A DNA stretch of 64,000 bases from Asterias rubens (Eukaryota > Echinodermata > Asteroidea > Forcipulatida > Asteriidae). How positions within the stretch are numbered: the first letter of the stretch is position 1; each line of letters begins with the position of its first letter. The stretch lies in the NCBI RefSeq assembly GCF_902459465.1, contig NC_047066.1:20959047-21023046 (forward strand), in the 5' to 3' direction. A program made the translations under genes and the position numbers. The notes beneath the pieces were generated by a model. The model saw nothing but the letters and a program-made list of their open reading frames with translations, had not been told where the DNA came from and did no database searches. This document shows, piece after piece, positions 21,101-31,859 of the stretch.

Positions 21101-24100
21101 AAATGCGAAGCGAATGTTGACGTCACAAATTCGCCGCGAATAATCCGCAGCAGTTCAACTCTACTCAACTCACTTGCGAATATCGCTGTGAAAGGAGAGT
21201 TGTAATGTCAAATTCGAGTCAAATTCGCATCGCGTTCGCAGGAAGTATGAACCGGGCTTAAACCTTTACATCGGTGTCCTAGAACTAAAACATGGATGTA
21301 AACACGTATAAGCAGAATGAAGATTTGCAAACAATGATATCACGACAAAGTGAATTTTAGGAATCAAGAACAATTGATGAGGCTTGATCATTATTGCTTC
21401 TCTCCTCCATGGAGTAAAAATGGGTACCAGTGAGAGCTGGTGAGTACCCTGTGGTGGACGCGCATCCTGTCATGGTGGAACAGGTATACTCTCAGTCTGT
21501 AATGCTAAACCTGGGTCGACCCCTGTCTGCCCCTGGTACATGTATGTTTGAATAGCTTTGACTACATTCCAGGGGCTCACCCGGGTCACCCCCAAGTGCC
21601 CTGCTTGTGGAACGGGTGCATGACGTCACCACAAGATGGTGAGTGATCGTTCAATTAGCTCTTGTCAGGGACTCACCCGAGTGAGCACCGCGGGGTCGAC
21701 ATAGGGAAGCTAATTGAACGCACCCAATGTTTAAAAGAATTTCAAGGCAGGTCTGGAATTTCATTTTTTGAACACGTTGAAAGGGCAAGGCCAATTTCAT
21801 TTTGCAAAGGGCACTTCCATTGGAAATACCGTAAGTCAATGGGAAACATTTGAAGGGCACCAAGGCCACTACAATTCCTCAGTTAACTCCTCTAATGACA
21901 TTTAACTCCTGTCATGAAATCCATAACATATATGACGTACAAACTGATGTAATTCAAGCACAAACTCATACATACCTTCGTCAAGTAGAAAGCAGGAACA
22001 CCAGTTCATGCCAAGGGAAGCCATTTTGTGAAAAACTTGAAAGTAGAGATTATGTCGCCATCTCAATGAGCAACAATACTGGCGTCTTCAAATGCAGGGG
22101 TTGTTTTCTACGTCAGTATGCTGTGAAGTAAATCTGCAGTAGTCCAAGTCGTGCACGTACATGTTCGCTAGAAAAAATAATATCAGTGAGACGTGGTCAA
22201 TGTGATCAAAGGAACAGAACATTACTGTTGAAGAAGCACAAAGATTAAAATTCTGTTGCCCAAAAGTTGGTGACTCAAAAACATGTATATTATGAGTCGT
22301 ACATGTACGATTGATAACACTTTTTGGCTACATAAAATAGATCATACTTGTTTGACCGTGTTACTGAAAAAGTGAATGTGAAACTCAGGGAGGCAAGTGA
22401 GAAATGAAAGAGAAAATGAAAAGTAAGAAAACTCATTTCGTTTCTTTAAATGAACCCAGTTAACTCCTCTGTGATGAAATCTAAAACATAAATGATGTAC
22501 AAAATGATGTAAATGCACACACTTCTACATACCTTCATCAAGTAAAAGCAGGATGAATAGTTCAGGTCAAGCAAAGCCATTTGGTAAAAACTTGAATAGT
22601 TGCCTTCCCAAGAGCAACAATACTGTCGGGCGCCTTCAAATGCAGGGGTTCTACGTCAGAATACTGTAGAGTAATATCGGCAACATGTGTGCAGTTCCCT
22701 GTTCGCTAGAAAGAACAATAATATGAGAGGGACTCGGTCAAGGTGAACAATGAAACAGAATGATGCTGTTGAAGAAGCCCAAACATTAATGTTGTTGTCA
22801 AAAAGTTGGTGACTCCAAAACATGTATAATATGAGTCAGAGATGTACGATTGGTTACACTTTTTGAGTATATAAAATAGACCATACATGTAATGAAACAG
22901 TTAATGTTAACTCAGGGAGGCAAGTGAGAAAAGAAAGAGGTAAACTTGTAAGAAAACTCATTTCTTTTCATTAAATGAGCCAGTTAACCCCTTTGTGATG
23001 AAATCTAAAACATAAATGAAGTACAAAATGATGTAAATGTACAAACTCGTACATACCTTTTTTCAAGTAAAAGCAGGATGAATAGTTAAGGTCAAGGAAA
23101 GCCATTTGGTAAAAACTTGAAAGTAGAGGTAATGTTGGCAATCCAAAGAACAACAATACTGCCGGGCGTCTTCAAATGCAGGGGTTCCATGTCAGAATGC
23201 TGTCAAGTAATATCAACAAGAAGTCCAAACTGTGCAGTTCCCTGTTCGCTAGAAAGAACAATTTGAGAGAGACTCGGTCAAGGTGAACAATGAAACAGAA
23301 TGGTGCTGTTAAAGAAGCACAAAGATTAACATTTTGTTGCCCAAAAGTTGGTGACTCAAAAACATGTATATTATGAGTCGTACATGTACAATTGGTGACA
23401 CTTTTTGAGCACATCAAATAGATAATACTTGTATGACCTCGGTACTGAAACAGTGAATATGAAACTCAGGGAGGCAAGTGAGAATACAAAGAGGTAAGTA
23501 AGAAACCTCATTTCTTTTCATTAAATGAACCCCGTTAACTCCTCTGTGATGAAATCCAAAACATAAACAAAGTACAAAAATGATGTAATAGCAAAAACTC
23601 ATACCAACATCAAGTACAAAGCAGGAACACTATGCGAAGTTCACATCATGGAAGCCATTTGGTAAAAACTGGGTAGAGATTGTGTTGCCACCTCAAGAGC
23701 TGTCAGGCGTCTTTAAATGGAGGGGTTCTTTTCTACGTCGGAATACCGTCAATAATATCTGCAAGGAGTTCTGCTAGAAAGAACAATATGAGGGGAACAT
23801 GGTCAAGGTGCTCAAAGGAACAGAACAATTCTGTTGAAGAAGCCCAAAGATTAAATTATTGTTGCCAAAAATTTGGCCACTCAAAACCCTGCTTGTGACC
23901 AAATTTCTCTGAAAGATGTTATGTAAAATGACAGGTTGAGGATTTGGAATTGAGCCAAGGTGTCTACCTCCAATTCATTTGTATCATTTCCTTGAAAATA
24001 CATGTACCTGGGGCAGATTGGTTTTCTCCACACACCAGAAAGAACCAGGGCACTTCCACAGTGTATCAAAGGTGAGCTGCAGACTTAAAAGAAGATGTGC

Positions 24101-25365
24101 TGCTGTAAATTTATAGGGCCCACCAAATAACAAAATCATAGGAGTGATTTAATGGATAAGAGTAGAGCAGAAATCAATTGGTTTTCTACCATGAAGTATT
24201 GAAAGAAATGTTTATCTCAATGTAACCTTTTTAAAATAGATGGAAGAAAACTAAACAGAGAAAATTGTATACATGTATAAGATTATTTACAATCATATCA
24301 GGTTTGTTGTTGAAAGAGTCAAGATTATGAGTGCACCTATGTACCTGTTTCACCTCAGAAGAATTCATCCTGGATGAATTGTGGAGTAGCTGCCCCGGCT
24401 CTCTCAGCCCTCAACAAAGGTGGGTGGAATAGTCTCTGCATTCTGTCTGTGAACATGGTGTCTGACTGAGTAACAAGGCAAACTTAAATTAATTGAAAAC
24501 AATTGTCTGCATGCAGTCTGGCAGATAAAGTGTTAAGATAAAGTGTCAGATAAAGCGTTAATTTTAGGCAAAATACTCAACATTTTATAGTTAATTGAAT
24601 ACAAATGCTTTAAAAAATAATTAATCATGTTTTAGTTAGTAACAGATTAAATGATGCACTATTATTATCCAAAAGCACTGAAAGAAATTTGATTGAATTA
24701 ATGAGGACTCCCTCATTATGACTATGAACAATTATGTAGTAAAATAGGCTGTGTGAATTCAATCAATAAATTTATTCAGCCTCACAAATTGCAATCATAT
24801 GAATAGTTTAATAAAACTACACAAAAAACATAGATGACATTTTTAAGGCTTTATGAATACAAGCATGTTTGATGAATAACCAAGTATGATGAATAACCAA
24901 GTTTGATGAATAACCCAGTATGATGAATAACCAAGTTTGATGAATAACCAAGTATGATGAATAACCAAGTATGATGAATAACCAAGTATGATGAATAACC
25001 AAGTATGATGAATTTATAACCAAGTTTGATGAATAACCAAGTTTGATGAATAACCAAGTTTGATGAATAACCAAGTTTGATGAATAACCAAGTTTGATGA
25101 ATAACCAAGTTTGATGAATAACCAAGTATGATGAATAACCAAGTGATATGAATAATCATGTACATGTATGATAATCAAGTATGATGAATATTCAAGTAGG
25201 ATAGATAATCCAGTATGACAAAAAATCAAGTACGATGAATGTTCAAGTATAATAATCAAGTATGATGATTAATCAAATAAAACAAACCTGTGTACAAGTC
25301 ATAATACTGCAAGTCAGCTTCATAAAGGGTTATTGCACTGATGTCAACTCTTGAAGATCTTACTA
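18126..25365 (-). CDS. Cryptic multi-exon gene or pseudogene, unknown function
   Basis: Four minus-strand exons join with consistent phases. They are 25365-25288 (VRSSRVDISAITLYEADLQY..), 24461-24354 (TMFTDRMQRLFHPPLLRAER..), 20938-20855 (LLTWRAEHEHVKPNTGRIVD..) and 18328-18126 (ESYQMKYREVEVPNCFWSGS.., ending in TAA). All have AG acceptors and GT donors; the third has a strong pyrimidine tract. An in-frame TGA sits immediately before the exon-2 donor. It could be a nonsense mutation, a different splice site or a recoded codon. I do not recognise the family. There is no signal peptide or membrane segment. The introns are filled with an 89-bp array, LINE fossils and tandem repeats, and a piggyBac fossil lies upstream. 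Confidence 0.45.
18690..19680 (+). repeat. 89-90-bp tandem array, about 11-12 copies
   Basis: Phrases AGGAAGTGCACCACCCATCA, ATACGAACAACGCGACCATG and CCACCCAGACAATGAGTATA recur with spacings of 89, 89 and 90 bp near 18891, 18980, 19069 and 19159, and on to about 19620. ORFs such as CTTHQYEQRDHAT are artefacts of the array. Neighbouring copies differ by a few bases (CACCC/CACAC, AGACAATGAG/TAACAACGAG). It lies in an intron of the cryptic minus-strand gene. Confidence 0.85.
19740..20830 (+). pseudogene. Two fossils of a LINE ORF1-like protein
   Basis: Two diverged direct copies lie at about 19770-20340 and 20355-20830. Each has RQLKA-type and ISKDALQKSLNI coiled-coil text, a CADKVADIL phrase, an AHR.GK..D.RP..LFKLLSYQDKVR region, then REALQGQSYFIVDTL. 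This order (coiled coil, RNA-binding-like core, C-terminal domain) is typical of LINE ORF1 proteins. Stops and frameshifts break both copies. The repeated order suggests tandem or nested insertion. Confidence 0.6.
21071..21260. mobile_element. Palindromic MITE
   Basis: TAAAGCCGGGTTCATACTT at the left is matched inverted by AAGTATGAACCGGGCTTA at the right. Subterminal GCAAATGCGAAGCGAAT matches ATTCGCATCGCGTTCGC. About 190 bp, no ORF. Confidence 0.75.
21409..21620. mobile_element. Dispersed repeat fragment
   Basis: GGAGTAAAAATGGGTACCAG and the following GAGAGCTGG, CTGCCCCTGG and GGGGCTCACCCGGGT phrases recur, inverted and diverged, near 46200-46330. Probably a non-autonomous element. No ORF. 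Confidence 0.4.
21720..21870. mobile_element. Fragment of a GGGCACCAAGGCA repeat family
   Basis: Shares AAGGGCA.. and GAAGGGCACCAAGGCC phrases with sequences near 27700-27870, 36340-36470, 37545-37640 and 42655-42800. Short non-autonomous element, no ORF. Confidence 0.45.
21880..24070. repeat. ~0.55-kb tandem repeat, four diverged copies
   Basis: The phrase AGTTAACTCCTCTGTGATGA with following ATCTAAAACATAAATGA starts copies near 21881, 22458, 22981 and 23531, spacings 577, 523 and 550 bp. On the minus strand each copy has an acceptor-like ..ACAG followed about 140 nt later by a donor-like AAG|GTATG. No frame is shared between copies, so the blocks look like duplicated non-coding exons or chance. 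Confidence 0.7.
24865..25265. repeat. 17-bp minisatellite
   Basis: TGATGAATAACCAAGTT (alternating GTT/GTA) repeats about 18 times cleanly, then decays from about 25150 on. It lies just downstream of the cryptic exon 25365-25288 in transcription direction. Minus ORFs of the LVIHQTWLFIKLGY type are repeat artefacts. Confidence 0.9.
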
Positions 25366-25435
25366 CTGCATTTAAAAACTGTTAAAACAATCATTGTTAG
25401 ATTACCAACATAAATTATTTATACTCAGTTTACCT

Positions 25436-25740
25436 AATGGAACAGTACACAACCCATCATACTCCAACAGTTTACGTACTGGAACAGTACACAACCCATC
25501 ATACTCCAACATTTTACGTACTGGAACAGTACACAACCCATCATACTCCAACAGTTTACATACTGGAACAGTACACAACCCATCATACTCCAACAGTTTA
25601 CGTACTGGAACAGTACACAACCCATCATACTCCAACAGTTTACATACTGGAACAGTACACAACCCATCATACTCCAACAGTTTACGTACTGGAACAGTAC
25701 ACAACCCATCATACTCCAACAGTTTACGTACTGGAACAGC
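25436..25740. repeat. 42-bp minisatellite, 7 copies
   Basis: CAGTACACAACCCATCATAC + TCCAACAGTTTACGTACTGG + AA recurs with GGAACAGTAC at 25439, 25481, 25523, 25565, 25607, 25649 and 25691. The unit is a multiple of 3, so four frames are open by composition. Copies are nearly identical, suggesting recent expansion. Confidence 0.9.
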
Positions 25741-25811
25741 AGTCGCAAACTACATATGCTGTACCCTTTTTTTTATTTTTCAGTAGATGATTGAAGGGAG
25801 AAGTGAGGCTT

Positions 25812-25933
25812 TGTGAGGAGAGCTCGGTTCTTCTCAGTTGAACTTGATGTGGTGTTTGTCTCTGTAATGCCTGGGGCCTGATACTTCAAACACCACATCA
25901 AGTTCAACTGAGAAGAACCGAGCTCTCCTCACA
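25812..25933. repeat. Perfect inverted repeat, 47-bp arms
   Basis: 25812-25858 is the exact complement of 25887-25933, with a 28-bp spacer. The right arm abuts the end of the piggyBac fossil. Identity of the arms implies a recent inverted duplication or a conserved element end. Confidence 0.85.
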
Positions 25934-28316
25934 TAAAAAAGCACTCCATTTGGCAAAGGTTGACCCCACAAACTGGACAGCATCTTCTGTGTTTTGTTGG
26001 CAGCCCTAACTTGGCAATGGTTGTGATATTCTGTTGCCTGCACCATCTGCACCCTCTCGCATTTTTGCCAGGCATCTTGGTGGGGTAGTGGCCTCCACTG
26101 TTGTGGGCTGGTACGTAATGAGCCACAGGACTGCCATGGGATGATGCCTTTGGAGTAGCCCTGGATTAGATTAGTCATCACTTCAAGGACAAATTTGGCA
26201 TGGATGCGGGGATGGTCTTGTTCTTTATTTTCACTGTCGCTGTCAATGGTTGTGTGGTGATGCTTACGACAGCAAAGTGTTGACTCTTGCGATGTCGATT
26301 AGGAAAAACAGAATGGAACGCCACCACAATTGGGCACTTCTGGAACAGGTGTGATATGATCGCAGGTAATCTCCCCTGTCCACGCTGCCCATTGACTTTG
26401 TATAATCCAAAGCTTGACAGGGAGCAGGGATGGTCGTGCGTTTTAGTTAGCCTGTTGCCTCATCGGCACATTTCCTCTTCAGAGTGTGGGTTGTTGGGTC
26501 TCTCCAGCCCTGATGTCCAGTGGAGAGTAATATCATCACATGACTATCCTTCCACACTGTGGCAGTAAGTTGGCCATTCTGTCGAGTGTTAATGTGCCTC
26601 TTGGTGCCCAATTCAGTCGCTTTACTCTCAGGTTTCCATTTTTTGCTGTGAACTATCCATGGGCAGCCCTTTGCTTTTACCTCTGACGGCTCCAGTCAGG
26701 TAAGTACGTTTGGCGTGCAACGACCGTGCAAGGCCCACTGATGTGAACCATTTGTCTGTGAATACATGGTGGTACACATTCAAGTGGTGCTGTGCAATGG
26801 TCATTGCATTGTCGGTCAATGGCTGGTTGCTCACCATGAGGATGGATCATGACGTTCAGGAAGTAGCCGGTTGATGACTCTGCCAGAGCTGGATTTTAAA
26901 GCCAGCGCGAATAGGCTTCAATGCCATAAAGAATTTTCTTACGCTGGCTTCAAAACCTCTGTAGCGTATCATCGCTTCAAAAGTTCACGGTTGGCTCCAT
27001 AATTCTTTAGGGCATCGTCTTCTAATCTTGTCCCACACAGGCTAGAGGGGGTAGAGTGGATTGTTTGCTTTTATGCCAGGTACCGATGGGCCATGCGCGG
27101 ATGAGTTCGGAGTCTTTGGCTGGGCCATTGCAGGCAATAATTATGTTGATTGAGTAGGTCAAAGTGATACCATTCATTGCTGTTGATGTGAGTTTGTTTT
27201 GAAGCCCCGAATGTGATGACCAGTAAAGTGCTTGTAGTGTTTGATTTTAACAAGGCCCATAATGTATACCAAACCACGCTTTCACTTCATGTAATGCCGA
27301 TGAAGTTTGCGGCTTGAAGTCAGATTGACATTCGTCCATTTCACACCATGAGGAGGGAGGGAAAAACCTCAGGAAGTAGTTGACTGGAGACTTCTTCTTC
27401 TTGAAAGTTGGTTCGTGTGGCCTTTTTCCCTTGGAATTCTTTGATTGTTGTATTTACCAGGTTCCGTGTCCAGCCTTCCTTGTCTGGAGCATGATCAGCT
27501 TGGTACACAGATGGACGGTTTGGCTCATTGTCCGAATCTGGCTCATTGACTGTTTTTTTTCTTGGTCGTTTCTTTCCCGTGGCTTTTGTGGTTCCGTGGG
27601 TCCAGCACCCCCTTTTCATCCTCACTGTCTCACTCGTCCTCCTCTCCTGTGTCATCGAGTCTTGCCTCTTATTCTGATTCCATGTGCTCTACATGTATCT
27701 CATTCAAGGCCTGTATGCCTTGTTTTGAAAGGGCAAGGGCACCAATACATTTTGTCCTTGGTAAAAGGGCACTCTATGAGGAATTTGTAAATTTCTACTG
27801 GAGCATTTCAAGGGCACGGAGGCAATGACCAGGGGGCATGTTGCCTCCGTGAAGTATCAGGCCTGTCATTCCCCTCATCTTCCCCCACATCCTCTATGGC
27901 TGATTCCTCTCCTTCACACATTGGTGACTTTTCTCTAACTGCCTGGGCCGTGGCATGTCTATGAAATCTCCCTTCTCGGACTCTGTTGTTTCAACCAAAG
28001 CCCTGTAACCTCTGGACATGCTGATACATGTACCAGCCTCAATTGCACTATTTCTTAAAGCACTCCTCATGTTTTCTTCTTCCTCTCTTTGGAGTTTATC
28101 CTTCAGCGCAGTGCATCTAAGTTGTGGAAGTGATACCTTCACTTTCCCCTTCCTTTTCTTCATTCACTTTCCCCTGTACCTTCTTCGCTCCCTTTTTTCA
28201 GCTCTCTTGGTTCGTTTTCTTTCTTTTTTTCCCATCAATGAGCTGACAAAATGTATTTGTTTCACCTCTACATGTACTTAAACTCTGCTGTAAACTTCTC
28301 ACTTCTCGAGATGTCA
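25926..28316 (-). pseudogene. Broken piggyBac-family transposase
   Basis: Minus-strand fragments appear in the right order. A lysine-rich N-terminal part lies at about 28316-27890 (MTSREVRSL.., with stops) and an acidic/RKKT linker at 27655-27341. A DDE-domain piece at 26837-26628 reads HHVFTDKWFTSVGLARSL and GAVRGKSKGLP, like the D.(Y/W)(Y/F)TS..L..L and G..R..RKGLP blocks. A C-terminal CxxC finger at 26126-25929 reads CRWCR, CCPVCGVNLC and ECFF. Frameshifts separate every block and a small repeat interrupts it near 27700-27870. Not functional. Confidence 0.7.
27700..27880. mobile_element. GGGCACCAAGGCA-type element inside the piggyBac fossil
   Basis: AGGCCTGTATGCC.. to ..GTGAAGTATCAGGCCTG has inverted ends (AGGCCTG..CAGGCCT) and inner GGGCA phrases. 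It is related to 36335-36470 (CAGGCCTGATACTTCACAGA). It splits the transposase remnant. Confidence 0.5.
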
Positions 28317-28508
28317 TGTTGACTCTGGTCAGTCAGTCAATGTCAGACTGAGGCACTACTCAGAAAACACCCTTTATAGCAGTTGCTGCTTTTGTTTTTG
28401 AATATTATGTAAGATTACATCATGGTGACTTCATGTACTATTGATATCAAATATAATACAGGAGACCTCTTTAGGCAACAGGGGAGGAAACTGCGAAATT
28501 TCACTCAC

Positions 28509-28591
28509 TTGTGGGATGACCACTTTCCCTCTCTGGAACACGAGTTCTCTGGCTTGACATACACGTAGTTGTTAACGGATTCAACAGAGAT
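28509..28591 (-). CDS. Candidate upstream exon of the cryptic gene
   Basis: The acceptor TTCTTGTCACAG and donor CACAA|GTGAGT frame 83 nt. The frame starting ISVESVNNYVYVKPENSCSR is the most protein-like, but only the +1 frame (SLLNPLTTTCMSSQRT..) has the phase to join the exon at 25365. An exon may be missing between them, where the piggyBac fossil now lies. Confidence 0.3.
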
Positions 28592-28829
28592 CTGTGACAA
28601 GAAGGATCAAGATTGGGTCTACTGTCCGGAAAACGATATGGAACAAAAAGCTTGTGAGGTGACCCAGAGCAATGTCTGATCAGCAAGCGGGAAAATTTCA
28701 TTGAATTTCATTTCTGGAGTAGTAATACACAGAGTAATGCCACTTTTTATGGGCATCACTGTTAACGATCCTCTCATTAACCTTGGTTTGAGGACCAGCA
28801 GATGATATCGTGTTTGCTATGAAGTATGG

Positions 28830-30272
28830 AAGATTCTTGGTTGAATCCTAGATTCTTGGTTGAATCCTGAAGATTCTTGGCTGAATCCTGAAGATTCTTG
28901 GCTGAAACCTGAAGATTCTTGGTTGAATTCTGAAGATTCTTGAATGAATTCTGAAGATTCTTAACTGAATCCTGAAGATTCTTGGCTGAATCCTGAAGAT
29001 TCTTGGTTGAAACCTGAAAATTCTTGGTTAAAACCTGAAGATTCTTGGTTGAATTCTGAAGATTCTTGAATGAATTCTGAAGATTCTTGGCTGAATCCTG
29101 AAGATTCTTGGCTGAATCCTGACGACTCGACTTGGTTGAATCCTGAAGGTTCTTGGTTGAATAGTGAAGATTCTTGGTTGAAACCTGAAGGTTCTAGGTT
29201 GAATTCTGAAGATTCTTGAATGAATTCTGAAGATTCTTGGTTGAATTTTGATGATTCTTGGTCGAATTCTGATAATTCTTGGTCGAATTCTGATAATTCT
29301 TGGTTGAATTTTGATGTGTCTTGGTTGAATTTTGATGATTCTTGGTTGAAGTTTGATGATTCTTGATTGAACTTTGATGTTTCTTGGTAGAATTCTGATG
29401 TTTCGTGGTCGAATTCTGATCATTCTTGGTTGAATTTTGATGTTTCTTGGTCGAATTCTGATGTTTCTTGGTCGAATTCTGATAATTCTTGGTTGAACTT
29501 TGATGTGTCTTGGTTGAATTTTGATGATTCTTGGTGGAATTCTGATAATTCTTGGTCGCATTCTTATAATTCTTGGTTGAATTTTGATGTTTCTTTGTTG
29601 AACTTTGATGTTTCTTGGTTGAATTTTGATGATTCTTGGTGGAATTCTGATAATTCTTGGTCGCATTCTTATAATTCTTGGTTGAATTTTGATGTTTCTT
29701 GGTTGAACTTTGATGTTTCTTGGTTGAACTTTGATTTTTCTTGGTTGAACTCTGAAGATTCCTGGTTGAATCCTGAATATTCTTAGTTGAATTATGATAA
29801 CTCTTGGTTGAATCCTGAAGATTCCTGGTTGAATCCTTGGAAGTGTCGTGGCGGAGCGGTTAAGAGCACCGAATTCAAACTCTGGTGTTTCTGATCAGCA
29901 GAGTTTGGGTTCGAATCCGAGTCGTGACACTTGTGTCCTTAAGCAAGACACTTCACTATTGCTTCGTCCTTCGGATGGGACGTTAAGCCGTTGGTCCCAT
30001 GTGTTATTTAAAGCATGTAAAAGAACCCAGTGCACTTATCGAAAAGAGAAGGGGTTTGCCCCGGTGTTCCTCGTCCGATCGGCAGCAAATTGCGCCACAG
30101 CACCTTGTAAAAGTTAGGTCTCATAATTAAAACGTAGTCCCACATCTTGCAGGAAATATTGTATGTTACAGCGCCAGGAGCGTCACTGAGTGACGGACAT
30201 GTGCACTATAAGAAGCCACAATTATTCTTGGTTGAAACCTGAGGATTTTTTGTTGACTCCTGAAGATTCTCA
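28830..30272. repeat. 21-bp minisatellite, split by a SINE
   Basis: GATTCTTGGTTGAATCCTGAA and variants (TTTTGATG, TTCTGATAATT) repeat about 47 times up to 29840 and resume for a few units at 30223-30272 after a SINE. The heptad-like ORFs on both strands (NFDVSWL, RIQPRIF) are artefacts of the 21-bp unit. Confidence 0.9.
29843..30222 (+). mobile_element. tRNA-derived SINE, near full length
   Basis: A tRNA-like head (GTGGCGGAGCGGTTAAGAGC A box, GGGTTCGAATCCGAGTCGTG B box) is followed by a body with GTGTCCTTAAGCAAGACACT, GATGGGACGTTAAGCCGTTG, CGGTGTTCCT, TTGCGCCACAGCACCTT and a tail ending CACTATAAGAAGCCA. Further copies lie at 37015, 38560 (-), 45810 (-), 50610 and 51015. The head looks tRNA-Leu/Ser-like. 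Confidence 0.85.
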
Positions 30273-30284
30273 TTATTTATGCAC

Positions 30285-30830
30285 AGAAGTATTGCATTCA
30301 AGACTATCTTGACATGCCATAAAAGGCTGCCATTCCACAGTATCGACGTCCAACTCAACAACACCATGAGAACCATCACTGGCGCCGTTCGAAGTACAAC
30401 TGGACAGATTGGCTCCCAGTCCTGAGTAACATTGCCCCTCCAGACATCCGAAGAGGGGTAGGCTGGTCTGTAAGATCCGATGCAACCCAGTGCAGCGACC
30501 GCAGAAGATCTATGGCGCATACGGTGGCAAGACCATACCAATGTCTTGCACAAGTTCCTGGTCGCTGACCCCACCTTTTAGCTGCCGGGAATGGCCCTCT
30601 CCCGCCGCAGTTGCAGCTCTTGAACCGGTTCCGTACGGAGGCAGGGCCATGCCGCAGCAGTCTACACAAGTGGGGTTACCTTGCATCTCCACTTTGTGAT
30701 TATAGTGAACCCCAGATGATGCGCCACATGATAGCTGACTGCCCACTCTTTCACCTTGATGTTGGCATCGAAGCCCTTCACCTGGCTGAGGATCTGGCTA
30801 GAAAAGTTAGCACCCCCTGTTTTCCTGTAG
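30285..30830 (+). pseudogene. Second LINE ORF2 C-terminal fossil
   Basis: Plus-strand frames read LNNTMRTITGAVRSTTG, then DPTF.LPGMALSRR, and 30611-30800 reads LLNRFRTEAGPCRSSLHKWG, SPLCDYSEPQMMRHMIADCP. This matches the common LINE end (LNRFRTG.G......WG....P.CDCG..QTM.HIV..CP). Stops and a frameshift near 30600 break it. It differs from the fossil at 16.6 kb. Confidence 0.75.
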
Positions 30831-30839
30831 GTCATGTAG

Positions 30840-31470
30840 GTAAGCCTATTTTCTTTGCTGCGGTTGATTCCGACATCAATGTGTGGGTGTTTGTAATCTG
30901 GACTGTATGGCTTGCACTGTGTCCTTCACATCTGATTAGATGTTTGCAATGTTGGTGCATAGACATTTATCAATTAATCAAAACAGATAATAGTATTAGT
31001 CCAGGAGCCTAACCCCAAAATGTAAGTAAAGCATGACATTGAGTATTACTAAGATTTGTTTTGTATTTTGAGTATTTTCATAAAAACGTTCATTCCATAA
31101 ACACAGATGGCACTTTTGTATGAAATGCATGGAGGAAATATAAATGTTATTCCATTTTATCCAGGAAGTTGAGAAAAGAATATGAGAAAGGTGTATGAAC
31201 AGAAAGGTGATGTTTATTGGCTCAAGGCCATCGTTGGCTATGTAATTGAGCAAGGAGTTTGAAATGGATGTTTAGTGCTTACATTTCTTCCTAGTTACAA
31301 GTAGTAACAAAATTGTACCTCATTTATGAGTGTGTGAAAGTAACGTTGCTGTGATCGCTGCCATTAATACTTCAGAAAGATACAATTATGAATATTCGTG
31401 TATAAAATCTGGGCTATAAATCCTGGGGCAAGTAAAATGCAGTTTATAATACAAGCATGGTAGGCTACCT
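30840..31470. other. No gene seen
   Basis: No exon, RNA gene or repeat recognised. Confidence 0.45.
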
Positions 31471-31855
31471 TTAAAGGCAGTGGACACTATTGGTAATTAC
31501 TCAAAATAATTATTGGCATAAAACCTTTCTTGGTGACGAGTACTGGGGAGAGATTGATGGTATAAAACATTGTGAGAAACGGCTCCCTCTGAAGTGCCAT
31601 AGTTTTCGAGAAAGAAGGTATTTTCCACGAATTTGATTTCGAGACCTCAGATTTAGAACTTGAGGTCTCAAAATCAACCATGTAAACGCACACAACTTCG
31701 TGTGACAAGGATGTTTTTTCTTTCATTTTATCTCGCAACTTCAATGACCGATTGAGCTCAAATTTTCACAGGTTTGTTATTTTATGCATATGTTGAGATA
31801 CACCAACTGTGAAGGCTAGTCTTTGACAATTACCAATAGTGTCCACTGCCTTTAA
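31471..31855. mobile_element. MITE family A, full-length copy
   Basis: The inverted termini TTAAAGGCAGTGGACACTAT.. and ..ATAGTGTCCACTGCCTTTAA enclose about 385 bp with a central palindrome around GAGACCTCA..TGAGGTCTC. Other copies: 35511-35894, 53409-53795, and partial 39209-39558, 42826-42929 and 60790-61031. No transposase; short ORFs recur in each copy because the copies are similar. Confidence 0.9.
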
Positions 31856-31859
31856 AAAG

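Noticed and set aside
24354-24461. Claim of a selenocysteine codon at the UGA
   Set aside because: No SECIS element could be identified and the protein family is unknown; a nonsense change or alternative donor is simpler.
28830-29840. ORFs with 7-residue periodicity (NFDVSWL, RIQPRIF)
   Set aside because: Produced by the 21-bp minisatellite; no evidence of translation.
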